DNA of 64,000 nt from contig JAVSGI010000005.1 in NCBI GenBank assembly GCA_032334235.1, positions 1,178,001 through 1,242,000 of the forward strand, given 5' to 3'. Of the stretch, positions 8,980-16,979 are shown piece after piece. The notes beneath the pieces were generated by a model. The model was not told the DNA's origin, did no database searches, and was given only the letters and a program-made list of their open reading frames with translations. Positions within the stretch are counted from its first letter, which is position 1; each line of letters starts with the position of its first letter. A program made the translations under genes and the position numbers. This DNA is from Paracoccaceae bacterium Fryx2. Its GTDB lineage: Bacteria > Pseudomonadota > Alphaproteobacteria > Rhodobacterales > Rhodobacteraceae.

Positions 8980-10163
8980 CGCTGTACATTGACAAGCCGA
9001 TGAAGGCGCACACGCTCATGCAGGCCATAGCTCGGGCAAACAGAGTGTATCCGGGCAAGGATTTCGGCCTGATTGTGGACTACAACGGGATGCTCGCCAG
9101 CCTTCGGGCGGCCTTGGCCCAATACGCTCTGGGTGATGACGGATCGGGCGGGGAAGAGATTGTTGCCCCAATAGAAGAACGTGTGCAGGCGTTCCTCGAA
9201 GCCATCGAGGCGACCGAGGCACACCTGCGAGGCTTGGGGTTTGACCCTGCCACGCTGCTGGGATCGAAGGGCTTTGTCCGCATCAAAGGACTCAAGGACG
9301 CGGTTGATGCGGTCTATTCCACGGACGAATCCAAGCGTCGCTTCGAAATCCTCGCGCGCTTGGTCTTCATCCGCTTCAAGGCGTTGTTGATGGAGCCGAG
9401 CGCATGGGCCCATGCCGAGCGGCATGACAACCTCGAGGCGATCTACAAGAAGCTGACCGAAAGGCGCGACACCGCAGACGTGACAGAACTGCTGAAAGAA
9501 CTGCATCGGATCGTTAATGAAGCTATCCGGACACAGGCACCAGGGGAAGACCAGGCGGAGGGATTGACGTTCGACCTAAGCCAGATTGACCTCGAAAAAC
9601 TGAGAAGTGAATTTGCGAAGAAGGTCAGGCGTAAGTCGACCGTGCTTCAGGACATTCGCGAGATCGTCGAACAAAGGCTCGCGGAGATGCTTGCGCGCAA
9701 TCCGGCCCGCATGGACTATCAGGTGAAGTACGAAGCGATCATTGCTGACTACAACAGGGAAAAAGACCGTACGACGATTGAGGAAACGTTCCGCAGGTTG
9801 GTCGAACTCGTAAACAGCTTGGACGAGGAACAAAAGCGAGCAACGAAGGAAGGGCTCGGAGAGGACGAACTCGCCCTTTTCGATCTGCTTCTGAAGGAGA
9901 ACATGGACAATACGTCCCGAGACCGGGTTAAGCAGGCGAGCCGCGACCTGCTGGCCTCGATAAAGTCCCGGTTGGCCGAGCTTGACCGGTTCTGGGAGAA
10001 AGAGCAGACCAAAGCCGATGTCGAGGTCTTCATCTTGGACGAAGTATTCGCGAGTTTGCCATCTCCGCCTTTCACTCCGGATGAAAAGAAGGCGTTGGCG
10101 GCAAGCGTCTATGTTCACGTTTGGCAGCAAGCCGTGAGTGGTGGTTTCGCTAGAGCGGCATAA
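8980..10163 (+). pseudogene. hsdR: type I restriction endonuclease subunit R, 3' fragment
   Basis: About 393 codons remain of a gene that should be around 1000. The surviving part starts in the helicase region at the IS boundary: LYIDKPMKAHTLMQAIARANR is SF2 motif VI of HsdR, followed by FGLIVDYNGM and the long helical C-terminal domain (DIREIVEQRLAEMLARNP, DEVFASLPSPPFTPDEK). The N-terminal nuclease and the ATPase motifs Q-V are gone. No hsdM or hsdS is nearby. ATG 9000 happens to open the frame, but no ribosome-binding site supports translation. It is a remnant of a lost type I restriction system cut by IS21 element B. Confidence 0.88.
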
Positions 10164-10798
10164 TCAGAGCCATAGACCACCGTGGGTTCGACCAAGGTCC
10201 TGCGCGAATGGCGCCTGGCTTGTCGAACTTGCACGAGACCGTACACAAACATAATCGTTTAGATACAGAGCCTTGCATTTGTTCACCGAAACGGCGGCGG
10301 TTAACAGGTCTGGAGAATATCGGCCCGGAGAGAAAGCTTTCTGACCATCTCGGGGATGTGCCGGTTAAAAGCCCCTCCCGCATAACCCCCGAAAACAACG
10401 GAAAAATCCGGCCGCAGCCGGATCGAGAGACACGTTTCGCAAGGGCAAGTGGCGGAGGGAAAGGGTCTGGTAGCAAACCCTCTCTGATACCTAAGCCATT
10501 GTAATCATTGAGGCGGACATAAGTTCGAAAGTCATCCGGTTCGAAAGGTTCTGGCAGCGAACCGTAGCACGCGCCAAGTTGAGCTACTTCCGGGATCTTA
10601 CTGAACAATGCGCTCGTGGCCACATCTGAGTTCTTCAGGCGGGAAGCAAGCTGTTGTCCGTAGTGTTACGGATGGCGAGTCTGCCGCAACAAAGCGAGGC
10701 GGCAAGGAATCCTTGACGTATAACGCGACATACGATACACAAGACTTACACTATATCGATTATACCAAAGTACAAAATAAAGTTAACAAACACTCAGG
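10164..10798. other. 635-base region without a supported gene
   Basis: No convincing gene is seen. A minus-strand frame of 157 codons at 10150-10623 (with FRTYVRLNDYNGLGIREGL near its start) might be a decayed gene, but it has no recognisable domain, overlaps the end of hsdR, and reads through low-quality proline/serine-rich sequence. The last 90 bases become AT-rich and probably carry the promoter and operator of the toxin-antitoxin genes that follow, for example TTGACG near 10714. No tRNA cloverleaf was found. Confidence 0.35.
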
Positions 10799-11506
10799 AT
10801 GGCTCCCATGGTTGCCGCGACACTTGGAAATCACAAAAAGTATTCGCCTCGCAGGATCTATAAATCCAATCTTATGAATGCCTTCAGCGCAGGCAGCGGC
10901 AAAGTTATCGTTGAAGTGAATCCTGCAAAAAAGGTAACGGACGAAACAGTTGCTGCAGGGCATAAGACGAAGCGCGGCAACATTGCCGATACTAAACTTC
11001 TTGAACGCACGTTGAATGTTCGCTTCCAGGAGGAAGTCGATCAGCTTGTCCGAGCGTACAGAGCCATGCTCCGTGAGAGTATGGTGAAAGGCGACGACAA
11101 GGCGCTCAAAACGGCCCTGAGCCGCGCAAGGTTGCAGGAAAAAATCCTTGCCAATACGGCCATGGCTGATCAAGCTCAGGCCTGTGAACTACTCGGGCTC
11201 TCTAGCTCGAACGCCTCATCTACAATGAAGCGTAAAGAAGACAAAAATGAAGTCCTACGATTCACCGTTGATGGGCGTGCCACCTACCCGCTTTTCCAGT
11301 TCGACATTGATGAGCGCCGGATCTTCCCCGCTGTCATCAAGCTCATTGAGATGAAACCCGATAACTGGAGTAACTTCCGGCTGCTCTACTGGCTGACGCG
11401 ACCACACGCCGAGTTTGAAGATACCCCTGCTGACGCACTTCGGAGCGATCATGACGCGGTCATTGCTGCATTTGAGCGCGCCATCCAGCCGGTGGAACAT
11501 GGTTAA
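10799..11506 (+). CDS. Xre/MbcA/ParS-type antitoxin (DUF2384-like)
   Basis: A 235-residue protein directly upstream of, and sharing one base (TAATG) with, a RES-domain toxin gene. The C-terminal half fits the RES-partner antitoxin family: a helix-turn-helix-like stretch (AMADQAQACELLGLSSSNAS), then RATYPLFQFD, and the C-terminal toxin-binding segment (LLYWLTRPHAEFEDTPADAL...VIAAFERAI). By family knowledge it neutralises the toxin by blocking its active-site cleft and represses the operon. It is longer than usual because of an N-terminal extension of about 90 residues. ATG 10808 has the better-spaced AGGA, so translation may begin three codons later. Confidence 0.75.
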   Translation: MAPMVAATLGNHKKYSPRRIYKSNLMNAFSAGSGKVIVEVNPAKKVTDETVAAGHKTKRGNIADTKLLERTLNVRFQEEVDQLVRAYRAMLRESMVKGDDKALKTALSRARLQEKILANTAMADQAQACELLGLSSSNASSTMKRKEDKNEVLRFTVDGRATYPLFQFDIDERRIFPAVIKLIEMKPDNWSNFRLLYWLTRPHAEFEDTPADALRSDHDAVIAAFERAIQPVEHG

Positions 11507-12174
11507 TGAAGTTCACACTGACAATTCCATCTCCGCAGACAATGAAGATCGGCAAAGAAACCTTTGTGACCTTGGATGCGGAGACGGACCTTCATCGCCT
11601 TCACCTGTCCCAATACGGGGCTACTCAATTTAATAATTCTGGGAAGGGAAGCGCGCGGTTTTCCCCTATTTGTAAAACTGATGGGTCCGCAATTCCAACC
11701 ATCTACGCTGCGCAATCCTTTGAGACAGCGGTCTGTGAAATCATCCTTCGATGTCCAGACGACCTGCTCTCAGAAGATGATATGCCTTCCGAAACGATTG
11801 TATTTCCATCAGATTTCGCCGACTATAGCCACAGTCATATCAGATTAAAAAAAAGCGTTCTCCTCGTTGATCTAACCACCTCTGGGCAGAGAAAGATTGG
11901 TATTGATAGGAACGTTTTAGTGACAGGCCCCACATTTACTTATCCGGATACGCGGGCTTGGGCCGAAAAAATCCATGCTGCCTGTCCTACCGCTCAAGGC
12001 CTATATTACACATCGCTTCAGAACGGACCGGAGTATGCAGTCGTTCTGTTTGGCGACCGCGTTCCGCAAGATGCGTTCGAGGGGCTCTCCACGCGCACTT
12101 TAGTAGAAGAAGAGTGCCATGATGAAATTTGCAGCATCGCCGATAGCCTTTCCATCGACTATGTTGAAGTTTGA
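11506..12174 (+). CDS. RES-domain toxin (NAD+-degrading family)
   Basis: A 222-residue protein with the RES signature in order: R31 (DLHRLH), the GSARFSP segment with R51, IYAAQSFETAVCE with Y67 and E73, and the serine region GLYYTSLQNG with S170 followed by YAVVLFGDR. Characterised RES toxins (MbcT, ParT, Res) cleave or phosphorolyse NAD+ or modify proteins with it, arresting growth. The position after an Xre/DUF2384-type antitoxin with overlapping stop/start supports a type II toxin-antitoxin pair. It sits beside restriction remnants and IS elements, so a role in retaining or defending the region is possible but is inference. No truncation is seen. Confidence 0.85.
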   Translation: MKFTLTIPSPQTMKIGKETFVTLDAETDLHRLHLSQYGATQFNNSGKGSARFSPICKTDGSAIPTIYAAQSFETAVCEIILRCPDDLLSEDDMPSETIVFPSDFADYSHSHIRLKKSVLLVDLTTSGQRKIGIDRNVLVTGPTFTYPDTRAWAEKIHAACPTAQGLYYTSLQNGPEYAVVLFGDRVPQDAFEGLSTRTLVEEECHDEICSIADSLSIDYVEV

Positions 12175-12316
12175 GCCTTTGCCTAAACTAAAACCTATCC
12201 ACAACTCGGTCACACCCCAACTACAAAATCGGCTTACCGCCCAAACTTCTGGAACATCAGCTACCCCGTCAATTACCGCACCGGAGATTTCAGCGAAGGA
12301 ATCGGGTGGAACCTCA
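12175..12316. other. pre-insertion sequence split by IS66
   Basis: When the IS66 element and one target copy are removed, the sequence before 12316 continues smoothly into 15032. A plus-strand frame across the junction reads RPNFWNISYPVNYRTGD... SGNLEVLNIAIKEW, which looks protein-like, but I could not assign it and it has no clear start. It may be the C-terminal piece of an unidentified gene disrupted by the IS. Confidence 0.3.
12309..12316. repeat. 8-bp target site duplication of IS66 (left)
   Basis: GAACCTCA directly precedes the left IS66 inverted repeat and is repeated exactly at 15024-15031. Eight bases is the duplication size known for IS66 elements. Confidence 0.9.
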
Positions 12317-12436
12317 GTATGCGCCGTCCCCGCCCCATAGAGATTTCGCTTGCGGGCGGGATTTCCGGCGCATTCAGCTGATATTTTTGGGGCAGTGAGC
12401 ACTCAGAACGAGCTCACTGGGGACTCTTGGATGAGC

Positions 12437-14089
12437 TCATTGTGAGGGGGTGGAGGCCGTGGCGTGTGTCCAAGGCATCAGCGCGTCGATGTCCTTGTCG
12501 AGATGACCGTTGGCCAGCTTCGTGAACAGGTCCTTCAGATAGGCGTATGGCTCCACGCCATTCATCTTGCAGGAACCGATCAGGCTGGCGAAGCGGGCCC
12601 AGTTCCGACCGCCTTCGTCATGACCGGCAAAAAGCGCGTTGCGGCGATTCATTGCAGGGCTGCGGATGGCATTTTCGACGAGATTGGAGTCGATGTCGAC
12701 GCGACCATTGTCAAGAAAGAGCCGGAAGCCCTCTTCGCGGCGTAACATGTAAGCCATGGCCTCCCCGAGTTCTGATTTGCGAGAGACACGCGCGGCCTGA
12801 GCTGCCAGCCAGGTGAAGAACGCATCCAGCAAGGGGCGGGACTGGCTCTGGCGGACGGCCCGGCGCTGCTCAGGATCCGAGCCACGGATTTGATCTTCAA
12901 TCTTGTAGAGCGCGGCGATGCGCAACAGCGCCTCGTCCACGATGGGCGAACCCTTCTTGGGCTTGGCCTTGATCAGTTTGCGTCGTCCATGCGCCCAGCA
13001 GAACGCCAGACGCAATGGATCGCCGCCCGTGCGTTTTGGCGTGGCAAGGTGAGTATAAGCGCCATAGGCATCGACCTGGATCGTGCCGTTAAAGCCATGC
13101 AATATCTCGGCGGCATATTCCCCTTGACGCCCAGGACGGTAGTGGAATACCACACCCGGCGGTGCGGTGCCGTTCCAGCCCCGGTCGTCGCGCAAGACCG
13201 CCCAAAGGTAGCCTGTCTTGGTTTTTCCGCGCCCGGGATCCAGCACCGGGGCGGTGGTTTCGTCGACATAAAGCCGCGTGCTCTCCGCCATCAGCCGATT
13301 GGCCATGTGATCGACCACGGGTGCAATCAGCGCGCCGGTCCGGCCCATCCAGTCAGCCAGAACCGAGCGGTCGATCGGCACCCCAAGCCGCGCCATGACC
13401 ACGGCCTGTCGGTTCAGCGGCATGTGTTCGGAATGCTTGGACACGGCAATCTGTGCCAGCAGCGCCTCGGTCGGCCAACTGCCCTCCAGCAGATGCGCTG
13501 GGGCTTTGGCTTGCACCACGCCGGTGCGCCCTTTGGGGCAGGCGTATTTCGGGCGGACAGAGACGATCACTTGATAGCTCGCAGGGATATAATCCAGCCG
13601 CTCGACCCGGTCCTCGCCGATCTTGACCATGTCGCCACAGCCGCAAGGGCAGGTAATGCTGTCTGGCTCAATCACACGCTCAACACGCGGCAAGCTTTGC
13701 GGCAAGGCGCGCGCCTTGCGCTTCTTGCGCGGCACCTTCTTCTCCGGGTCGGTCTCGCTGGCTGCGATCTTTTCCTCGACGGCGGCAATCTGCGCCTGGG
13801 TCTCGGCGATGGCCGTCTCAAGATCCTCCAGCGCCAGCTCCAACTGCGCCGGATCCAGTTTTTCCGATTTTGGCCCGAACTTGGTGCGGCGGTAATCCTG
13901 AACCTGGCCTTCCAGCTTCTCGATCAACGCCTGTAACTCGGTGATGAAGGCGTCTTTCTCGGCCACCACTGCCTGCTCGTGCTGGCGTGCTGCGCGCTCG
14001 ACCGACAGCTCGAACTGCGCGGTCTCGAACGCCTTTACGACCTCCGGAGGAAGGTCGGGAAACTGGCTGAGATCGAAGGGCTGCGACAT
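12437..14089 (-). CDS. tnpC: IS66 family transposase TnpC
   Basis: A 550-residue DDE transposase. An N-terminal leucine-zipper-like coiled coil (residues 20-100) is followed by the basic linker and zinc-binding motif CPCGCGDM near residue 148. The catalytic core includes the first aspartate in RLYVDETTAPVLDPG, the second in IQVDAYGAY and the glutamate region NLVENAIRSPAMNRRNALFAG, and the C-terminal IS66 domain (FASLIGSCKMNGVEPYAYLKDLF) closes the protein. It is full length for the family. It lies 64 bases downstream of tnpB in the same orientation. Confidence 0.95.
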   Translation of the reverse strand: MSQPFDLSQFPDLPPEVVKAFETAQFELSVERAARQHEQAVVAEKDAFITELQALIEKLEGQVQDYRRTKFGPKSEKLDPAQLELALEDLETAIAETQAQIAAVEEKIAASETDPEKKVPRKKRKARALPQSLPRVERVIEPDSITCPCGCGDMVKIGEDRVERLDYIPASYQVIVSVRPKYACPKGRTGVVQAKAPAHLLEGSWPTEALLAQIAVSKHSEHMPLNRQAVVMARLGVPIDRSVLADWMGRTGALIAPVVDHMANRLMAESTRLYVDETTAPVLDPGRGKTKTGYLWAVLRDDRGWNGTAPPGVVFHYRPGRQGEYAAEILHGFNGTIQVDAYGAYTHLATPKRTGGDPLRLAFCWAHGRRKLIKAKPKKGSPIVDEALLRIAALYKIEDQIRGSDPEQRRAVRQSQSRPLLDAFFTWLAAQAARVSRKSELGEAMAYMLRREEGFRLFLDNGRVDIDSNLVENAIRSPAMNRRNALFAGHDEGGRNWARFASLIGSCKMNGVEPYAYLKDLFTKLANGHLDKDIDALMPWTHATASTPSQ

Positions 14090-14153
14090 GCGGATTCATA
14101 GCCGAGCCGATCAGGAAAGGCCAATAAAATAACGATAAAATCAACCTAATCAG

Positions 14154-14507
14154 TCATCCTGCGGCAGCTGGTGGCAGCACCCGTTGTGCCACAACCCGCC
14201 GCCAGTCCAGACCTTCGAACAAAGCCTCACACTGGGCCCGTGACAGCCGAATCGTCCCGTCCTGAACCTTGGGCCAGGCGAAGCTGCCCTGTTCCAGGCG
14301 CTTATACACCATGACCAGTCCGGTTCCGTCCCAGACCAGGATCTTCAGCCGGTCCCCGCGCTTGGAACGGAAGATTACGGTCAGCCCCGAATGTGGATCA
14401 AGCCCCAACTCGTTCTGCACGGTAGCCGCCAGACCATCATGGCCGCGCCGGAAATCTACCGGGCGCGTGGCGATCACGATCGGCAACCGCTGGCCCGCGA
14501 CAATCAT
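14154..14507 (-). CDS. tnpB: IS66 family accessory protein TnpB
   Basis: A 117-residue IS66 Orf2-like protein with the typical ATRPVDFRRGHDGLAATV opening, FRSKRGDRLKILVWDGTGLVMVYKRLE, and an ending near WRRV. TnpB is needed for efficient IS66 transposition, but its biochemical role is unresolved. Its start overlaps the tnpA stop by four bases, indicating translational coupling. Confidence 0.93.
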   Translation of the reverse strand: MIVAGQRLPIVIATRPVDFRRGHDGLAATVQNELGLDPHSGLTVIFRSKRGDRLKILVWDGTGLVMVYKRLEQGSFAWPKVQDGTIRLSRAQCEALFEGLDWRRVVAQRVLPPAAAG

Positions 14508-14932
14508 CGCTCGCCCCGCAGCGCGCGCACCAGCGCGGCCACCCGCTCCACCATTACATCGCCAGGCACATGCATCACGAGATCTTCACCCAGTCGGATA
14601 TCGATGCGGCCATCACCGGCTGGGCGCTCCCCAGCCGGTGGCGGATCCTCATCCACGACTGTAATCGGCACAAAACTCGGAACCACTTCAGCAGATTGCC
14701 GCTCCATCAACTCTGCAGGCAGAACAAGCAGACCCTCGCGCGCCAGACGCCGCCACCCCGAAATCTGATGCGGGAGGAGATCGTGGCGCCGCGCGACATC
14801 AACCACCCGCGCGCCCGGCTGAAAGCTCTCAGACACGATCCGGGCTTTCACATTGTCCGGCCACCGCCGATATCCACGCGTCCGATGCACAACCTCGATA
14901 CAGCCATCAAACCCATCCCCGCCGTCGATCAT
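14504..14932 (-). CDS. tnpA: IS66 family accessory protein TnpA
   Basis: A 142-residue protein with the IS66 Orf1/IS3-like helix-turn-helix region (RRWPDNVKARIVSESFQPGARVVDVARRHDLLPHQISGWRR). The ATG at 14932 is preceded by AAGGAG at ideal distance, but that ribosome-binding site is buried in the right-hand arm of a perfect palindrome (14938-14963), so initiation may be structurally controlled. Confidence 0.92.
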   Translation of the reverse strand: MIDGGDGFDGCIEVVHRTRGYRRWPDNVKARIVSESFQPGARVVDVARRHDLLPHQISGWRRLAREGLLVLPAELMERQSAEVVPSFVPITVVDEDPPPAGERPAGDGRIDIRLGEDLVMHVPGDVMVERVAALVRALRGER

Positions 14933-14937
14933 CGCAG

Positions 14938-14963
14938 TCTCCTTCTGAACGTTCAGAAGGAGA
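14938..14963 (-). promoter_or_regulatory. perfect 26-bp palindrome over the tnpA ribosome-binding site
   Basis: The two 13-base arms meet between 14950 and 14951 (centre TCTGAACGTTCAGA) and are exactly complementary. On the minus-strand transcript the AAGGAG Shine-Dalgarno of tnpA is in the 3' arm. Read-through RNA containing the whole palindrome would hide the site, whereas a transcript starting inside it would not. It could instead be a repressor operator. Confidence 0.7.
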
Positions 14964-15023
14964 ATCGCCGATGCATCAGTGCGACGGAACCGCCGTAATC
15001 AATGGGGCGGGGACGGCGCATAC

Positions 15024-15031
15024 GAACCTCA
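15024..15031. repeat. 8-bp target site duplication of IS66 (right)
   Basis: GAACCTCA immediately follows the right IS66 end and matches the copy at 12309-12316. Confidence 0.9.
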
Positions 15032-15111
15032 GTGGCAATCTCGAGGTGCTGAACATCGCCATCAAGGAATGGGTTGGCAGGTTGGCGTATAGAGTTTCCG
15101 CGCGCTGAAAC

Positions 15112-15273
15112 TCACACCGCTCGCAGCTGGTCCGCTCCGACCGCAACCCGCGTCTGGCCACCCATAATCTCCATCAACACCCAGACGCGCCGATCGGGCG
15201 CGATCTTCTCGACCTCTGCCACGAAGTTGGCAAATGGCCCTGTGTTCAATGCGACCTGATCGCCCGGTTTGAG
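15112..15273 (-). pseudogene. duplicated C-terminal fragment of NusG/RfaH-like gene
   Basis: These 54 codons encode the last 53 residues of the NusG-like protein at 16387-16899 (LKPGDQVALNTGPFANF... GADQLRAV) with identical amino acids and several silent differences in the DNA. The piece contains the KOW-type C-terminal domain only. It lacks the NGN domain and any start of its own, and lies 25 bases after the galE stop codon on the same strand. It is best explained as the residue of a tandem duplication or recombination around galE. Confidence 0.8.
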
Positions 15274-15298
15274 AAACCGGCAATAGTGGATTCCCCAA

Positions 15299-16315
15299 TT
15301 ATTCTTGATTGTACCCATTCGGATTGGCGGATTGCCAACTCCAAGTTGTCCGGCACATGTCATCGATGTCGAGCTTGGCTTTCCATCCGAGAAGGCGCTC
15401 GGCTTTGTCTACAGCTGCGAGACTGCGCGCCACATCGCCATCGCGTCGTGGCCCGATTTTATATGGCACTGCGCGTCCTGACGCATGCTCAAAAGCTTTC
15501 ACCATTTCAATCACTGTGGCACCACGTCCAGTCCCGACATTGATGGCCTCACACCCGGTGGAGGTCGAAGCAAACTCGATGGCCGCCAAATGGGCTCGAG
15601 CGAGGTCCTCGACATGGATGTAATCGCGTTCTCCAGTTCCATCTCGCGTGTCATAATCAGCGCCATACACATTCAGGTACTGCAAACGCCCGACTGCCAC
15701 CTGCGAGATATACGGAACCAGATTGTTTGGAATGCCATTTGGGTCTTCACCAATTCGACCAGACGGATCAGCGCCCACTGGGTTGAAATACCGGAGCAAA
15801 ACAGCACTTGCGTCTTTCCACGAGGCAGCCCAATCACGAATGATTTCCTCAATAAAATACTTTGTGCGTCCATATGGGTTCGTCGGTTGCAGCGGATGTT
15901 GTTCGTCGTAAGGTAGATATTGCGCCTCGCCATAGACCGTCGCCGAGGATGAAAACACGATCCGGCGACAGTCGTGTCGTTGCATGGCCTTCAAGAGCTC
16001 AATCGAACCAGAAACGTTTTGCGCAAAATACTCCAGAGGCTTTTCGTTGGATTCCCCTACGGCCTTCAAACCTGCAAAATGGATGACCGATTCAGGCTTA
16101 AAATCGCCAAATGCCTCGCTCAACCGGGCCGCATCCTGAATGTCACCTTCACAAATTTCGAAGTCAGCATTTGCAAGTTGTTTCACACGTTTCAGCGCCT
16201 CAGGGGAGCTGTTCGCATAGTTGTCAAAAACGAGGACTTCATGCCGCTCGCGCAGAAGCTGCAACAGCGTATGGCTGCCGATATAGCCAGCTCCACCGGT
16301 TACCAGAATTTTCAT
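15299..16315 (-). CDS. galE: UDP-glucose 4-epimerase
   Basis: A 338-residue extended short-chain dehydrogenase. The NAD-binding motif GGAGYIG is at residues 7-13, the SSSATVYG segment near 121-128, the catalytic YxxxK is in YGRTK near residue 147, and RYFNPVGAD is typical of GalE. It interconverts UDP-glucose and UDP-galactose in the cytoplasm, supplying galactose for exopolysaccharide or LPS. GGAG lies a few bases before the ATG at 16315. It is on the same strand as, and downstream of, the NusG-like gene, and is flanked on the far side by a duplicated fragment of that gene. Full length, no defects seen. Confidence 0.95.
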   Translation of the reverse strand: MKILVTGGAGYIGSHTLLQLLRERHEVLVFDNYANSSPEALKRVKQLANADFEICEGDIQDAARLSEAFGDFKPESVIHFAGLKAVGESNEKPLEYFAQNVSGSIELLKAMQRHDCRRIVFSSSATVYGEAQYLPYDEQHPLQPTNPYGRTKYFIEEIIRDWAASWKDASAVLLRYFNPVGADPSGRIGEDPNGIPNNLVPYISQVAVGRLQYLNVYGADYDTRDGTGERDYIHVEDLARAHLAAIEFASTSTGCEAINVGTGRGATVIEMVKAFEHASGRAVPYKIGPRRDGDVARSLAAVDKAERLLGWKAKLDIDDMCRTTWSWQSANPNGYNQE

Positions 16316-16386
16316 TTATTCTCCGCTCGATCTTTTGGATGTTTGGCGATTGATAGCCTGTGGACCCCGTGCAGCTCAATACACGG

Positions 16387-16899
16387 TCAAACCGCTCGCA
16401 GCTGGTCCGCCCCAACCGCAACCCGCGTCTGGCCACCCATGATCTCCATCAACACCCAGACGCGCCGATCGGGCGCGATCTTCTCCACCTCGGCCACGAA
16501 GTTGGCGAACGGCCCTGTGTTCAATGCGACCTGATCTCCAGGTTTCAGCAACTTGGGCGGCAGCACTTTGCCATCAGCGTCGCAGCGCAGCATAATCTGG
16601 GACACGAGATCAAGAGGCACCGGCGCCGGGTCTTTGCCAAAGCTCACCAGTCGGGTGATGCCGTAGGTCGAGTTGACGCGGCGCCACAGCCCTTGCGCCA
16701 CATTGAGCGCCACGAAGATGTAGCCTGGAAACAGCGGCTTGTTGGCCGTTACAAACTTACCGTTGCGCTGACGTGTCTCCTCTTCCATCGGCAGAAACGT
16801 CCGGAAGCCCTGGCGACCGAGGTTCTTATCCGCGATCTTGGCGCAGTTTGGCTTCAGCTGCGCCAAAAACCATGTTGTGCCAGGATCGTGAACCATCAT
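16387..16899 (-). CDS. NusG/RfaH-like transcription antiterminator
   Basis: A 170-residue NusG paralogue. The NGN domain covers about residues 8-110 (TTWFLAQLKPNCAKIADKNL, FPGYIFVALN, TRLVSFGKDPAPV) and the KOW-type C-terminal domain spans 118-170 (LKPGDQVALNTGPFANFVAEV). Such dedicated NusG-like proteins commonly head polysaccharide operons and suppress termination over long transcripts. Here it is 71 bases upstream of galE, which fits. Tandem ATGs occur at the start (16899 or 16896) with GAGG nearby. The genes it would serve may have been separated from it by the IS30 and IS1380 insertions. Confidence 0.88.
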   Translation of the reverse strand: MMVHDPGTTWFLAQLKPNCAKIADKNLGRQGFRTFLPMEEETRQRNGKFVTANKPLFPGYIFVALNVAQGLWRRVNSTYGITRLVSFGKDPAPVPLDLVSQIMLRCDADGKVLPPKLLKPGDQVALNTGPFANFVAEVEKIAPDRRVWVLMEIMGGQTRVAVGADQLRAV

Positions 16900-16979
16900 C
16901 TTGCGCCCTCATCAAACTTTGCGCCCATACATCGCTCAAAGTCGAACAAAGGCAAGCGGATAAGCGGGACAGGGCGGAT

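Larger units (their letters stand above)
12317..15023 (-). mobile_element. IS66-family insertion sequence, complete
   Basis: A 2707-bp element with terminal inverted repeats starting GTATGCGCCGTCCCCGCCCC: left at 12317 and the same sequence inverted ending at 15023, identical over about 22 bases. It is flanked by perfect 8-bp direct repeats GAACCTCA. It carries the standard tnpA-tnpB-tnpC set on the minus strand, all open. The intact ends, target duplication and genes indicate a recent and probably functional insertion. Confidence 0.95.

Noticed and set aside
10440-10560. Possible tRNA or attachment site next to the toxin-antitoxin genes
   Set aside because: Short inverted segments exist but no cloverleaf with anticodon and T-loop could be drawn, and no integrase is near.
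10150-10623. Minus-strand frame of 157 codons after hsdR
   Set aside because: No recognised domain, overlaps the hsdR end, and its second half is low-complexity; kept only as an unassigned region.
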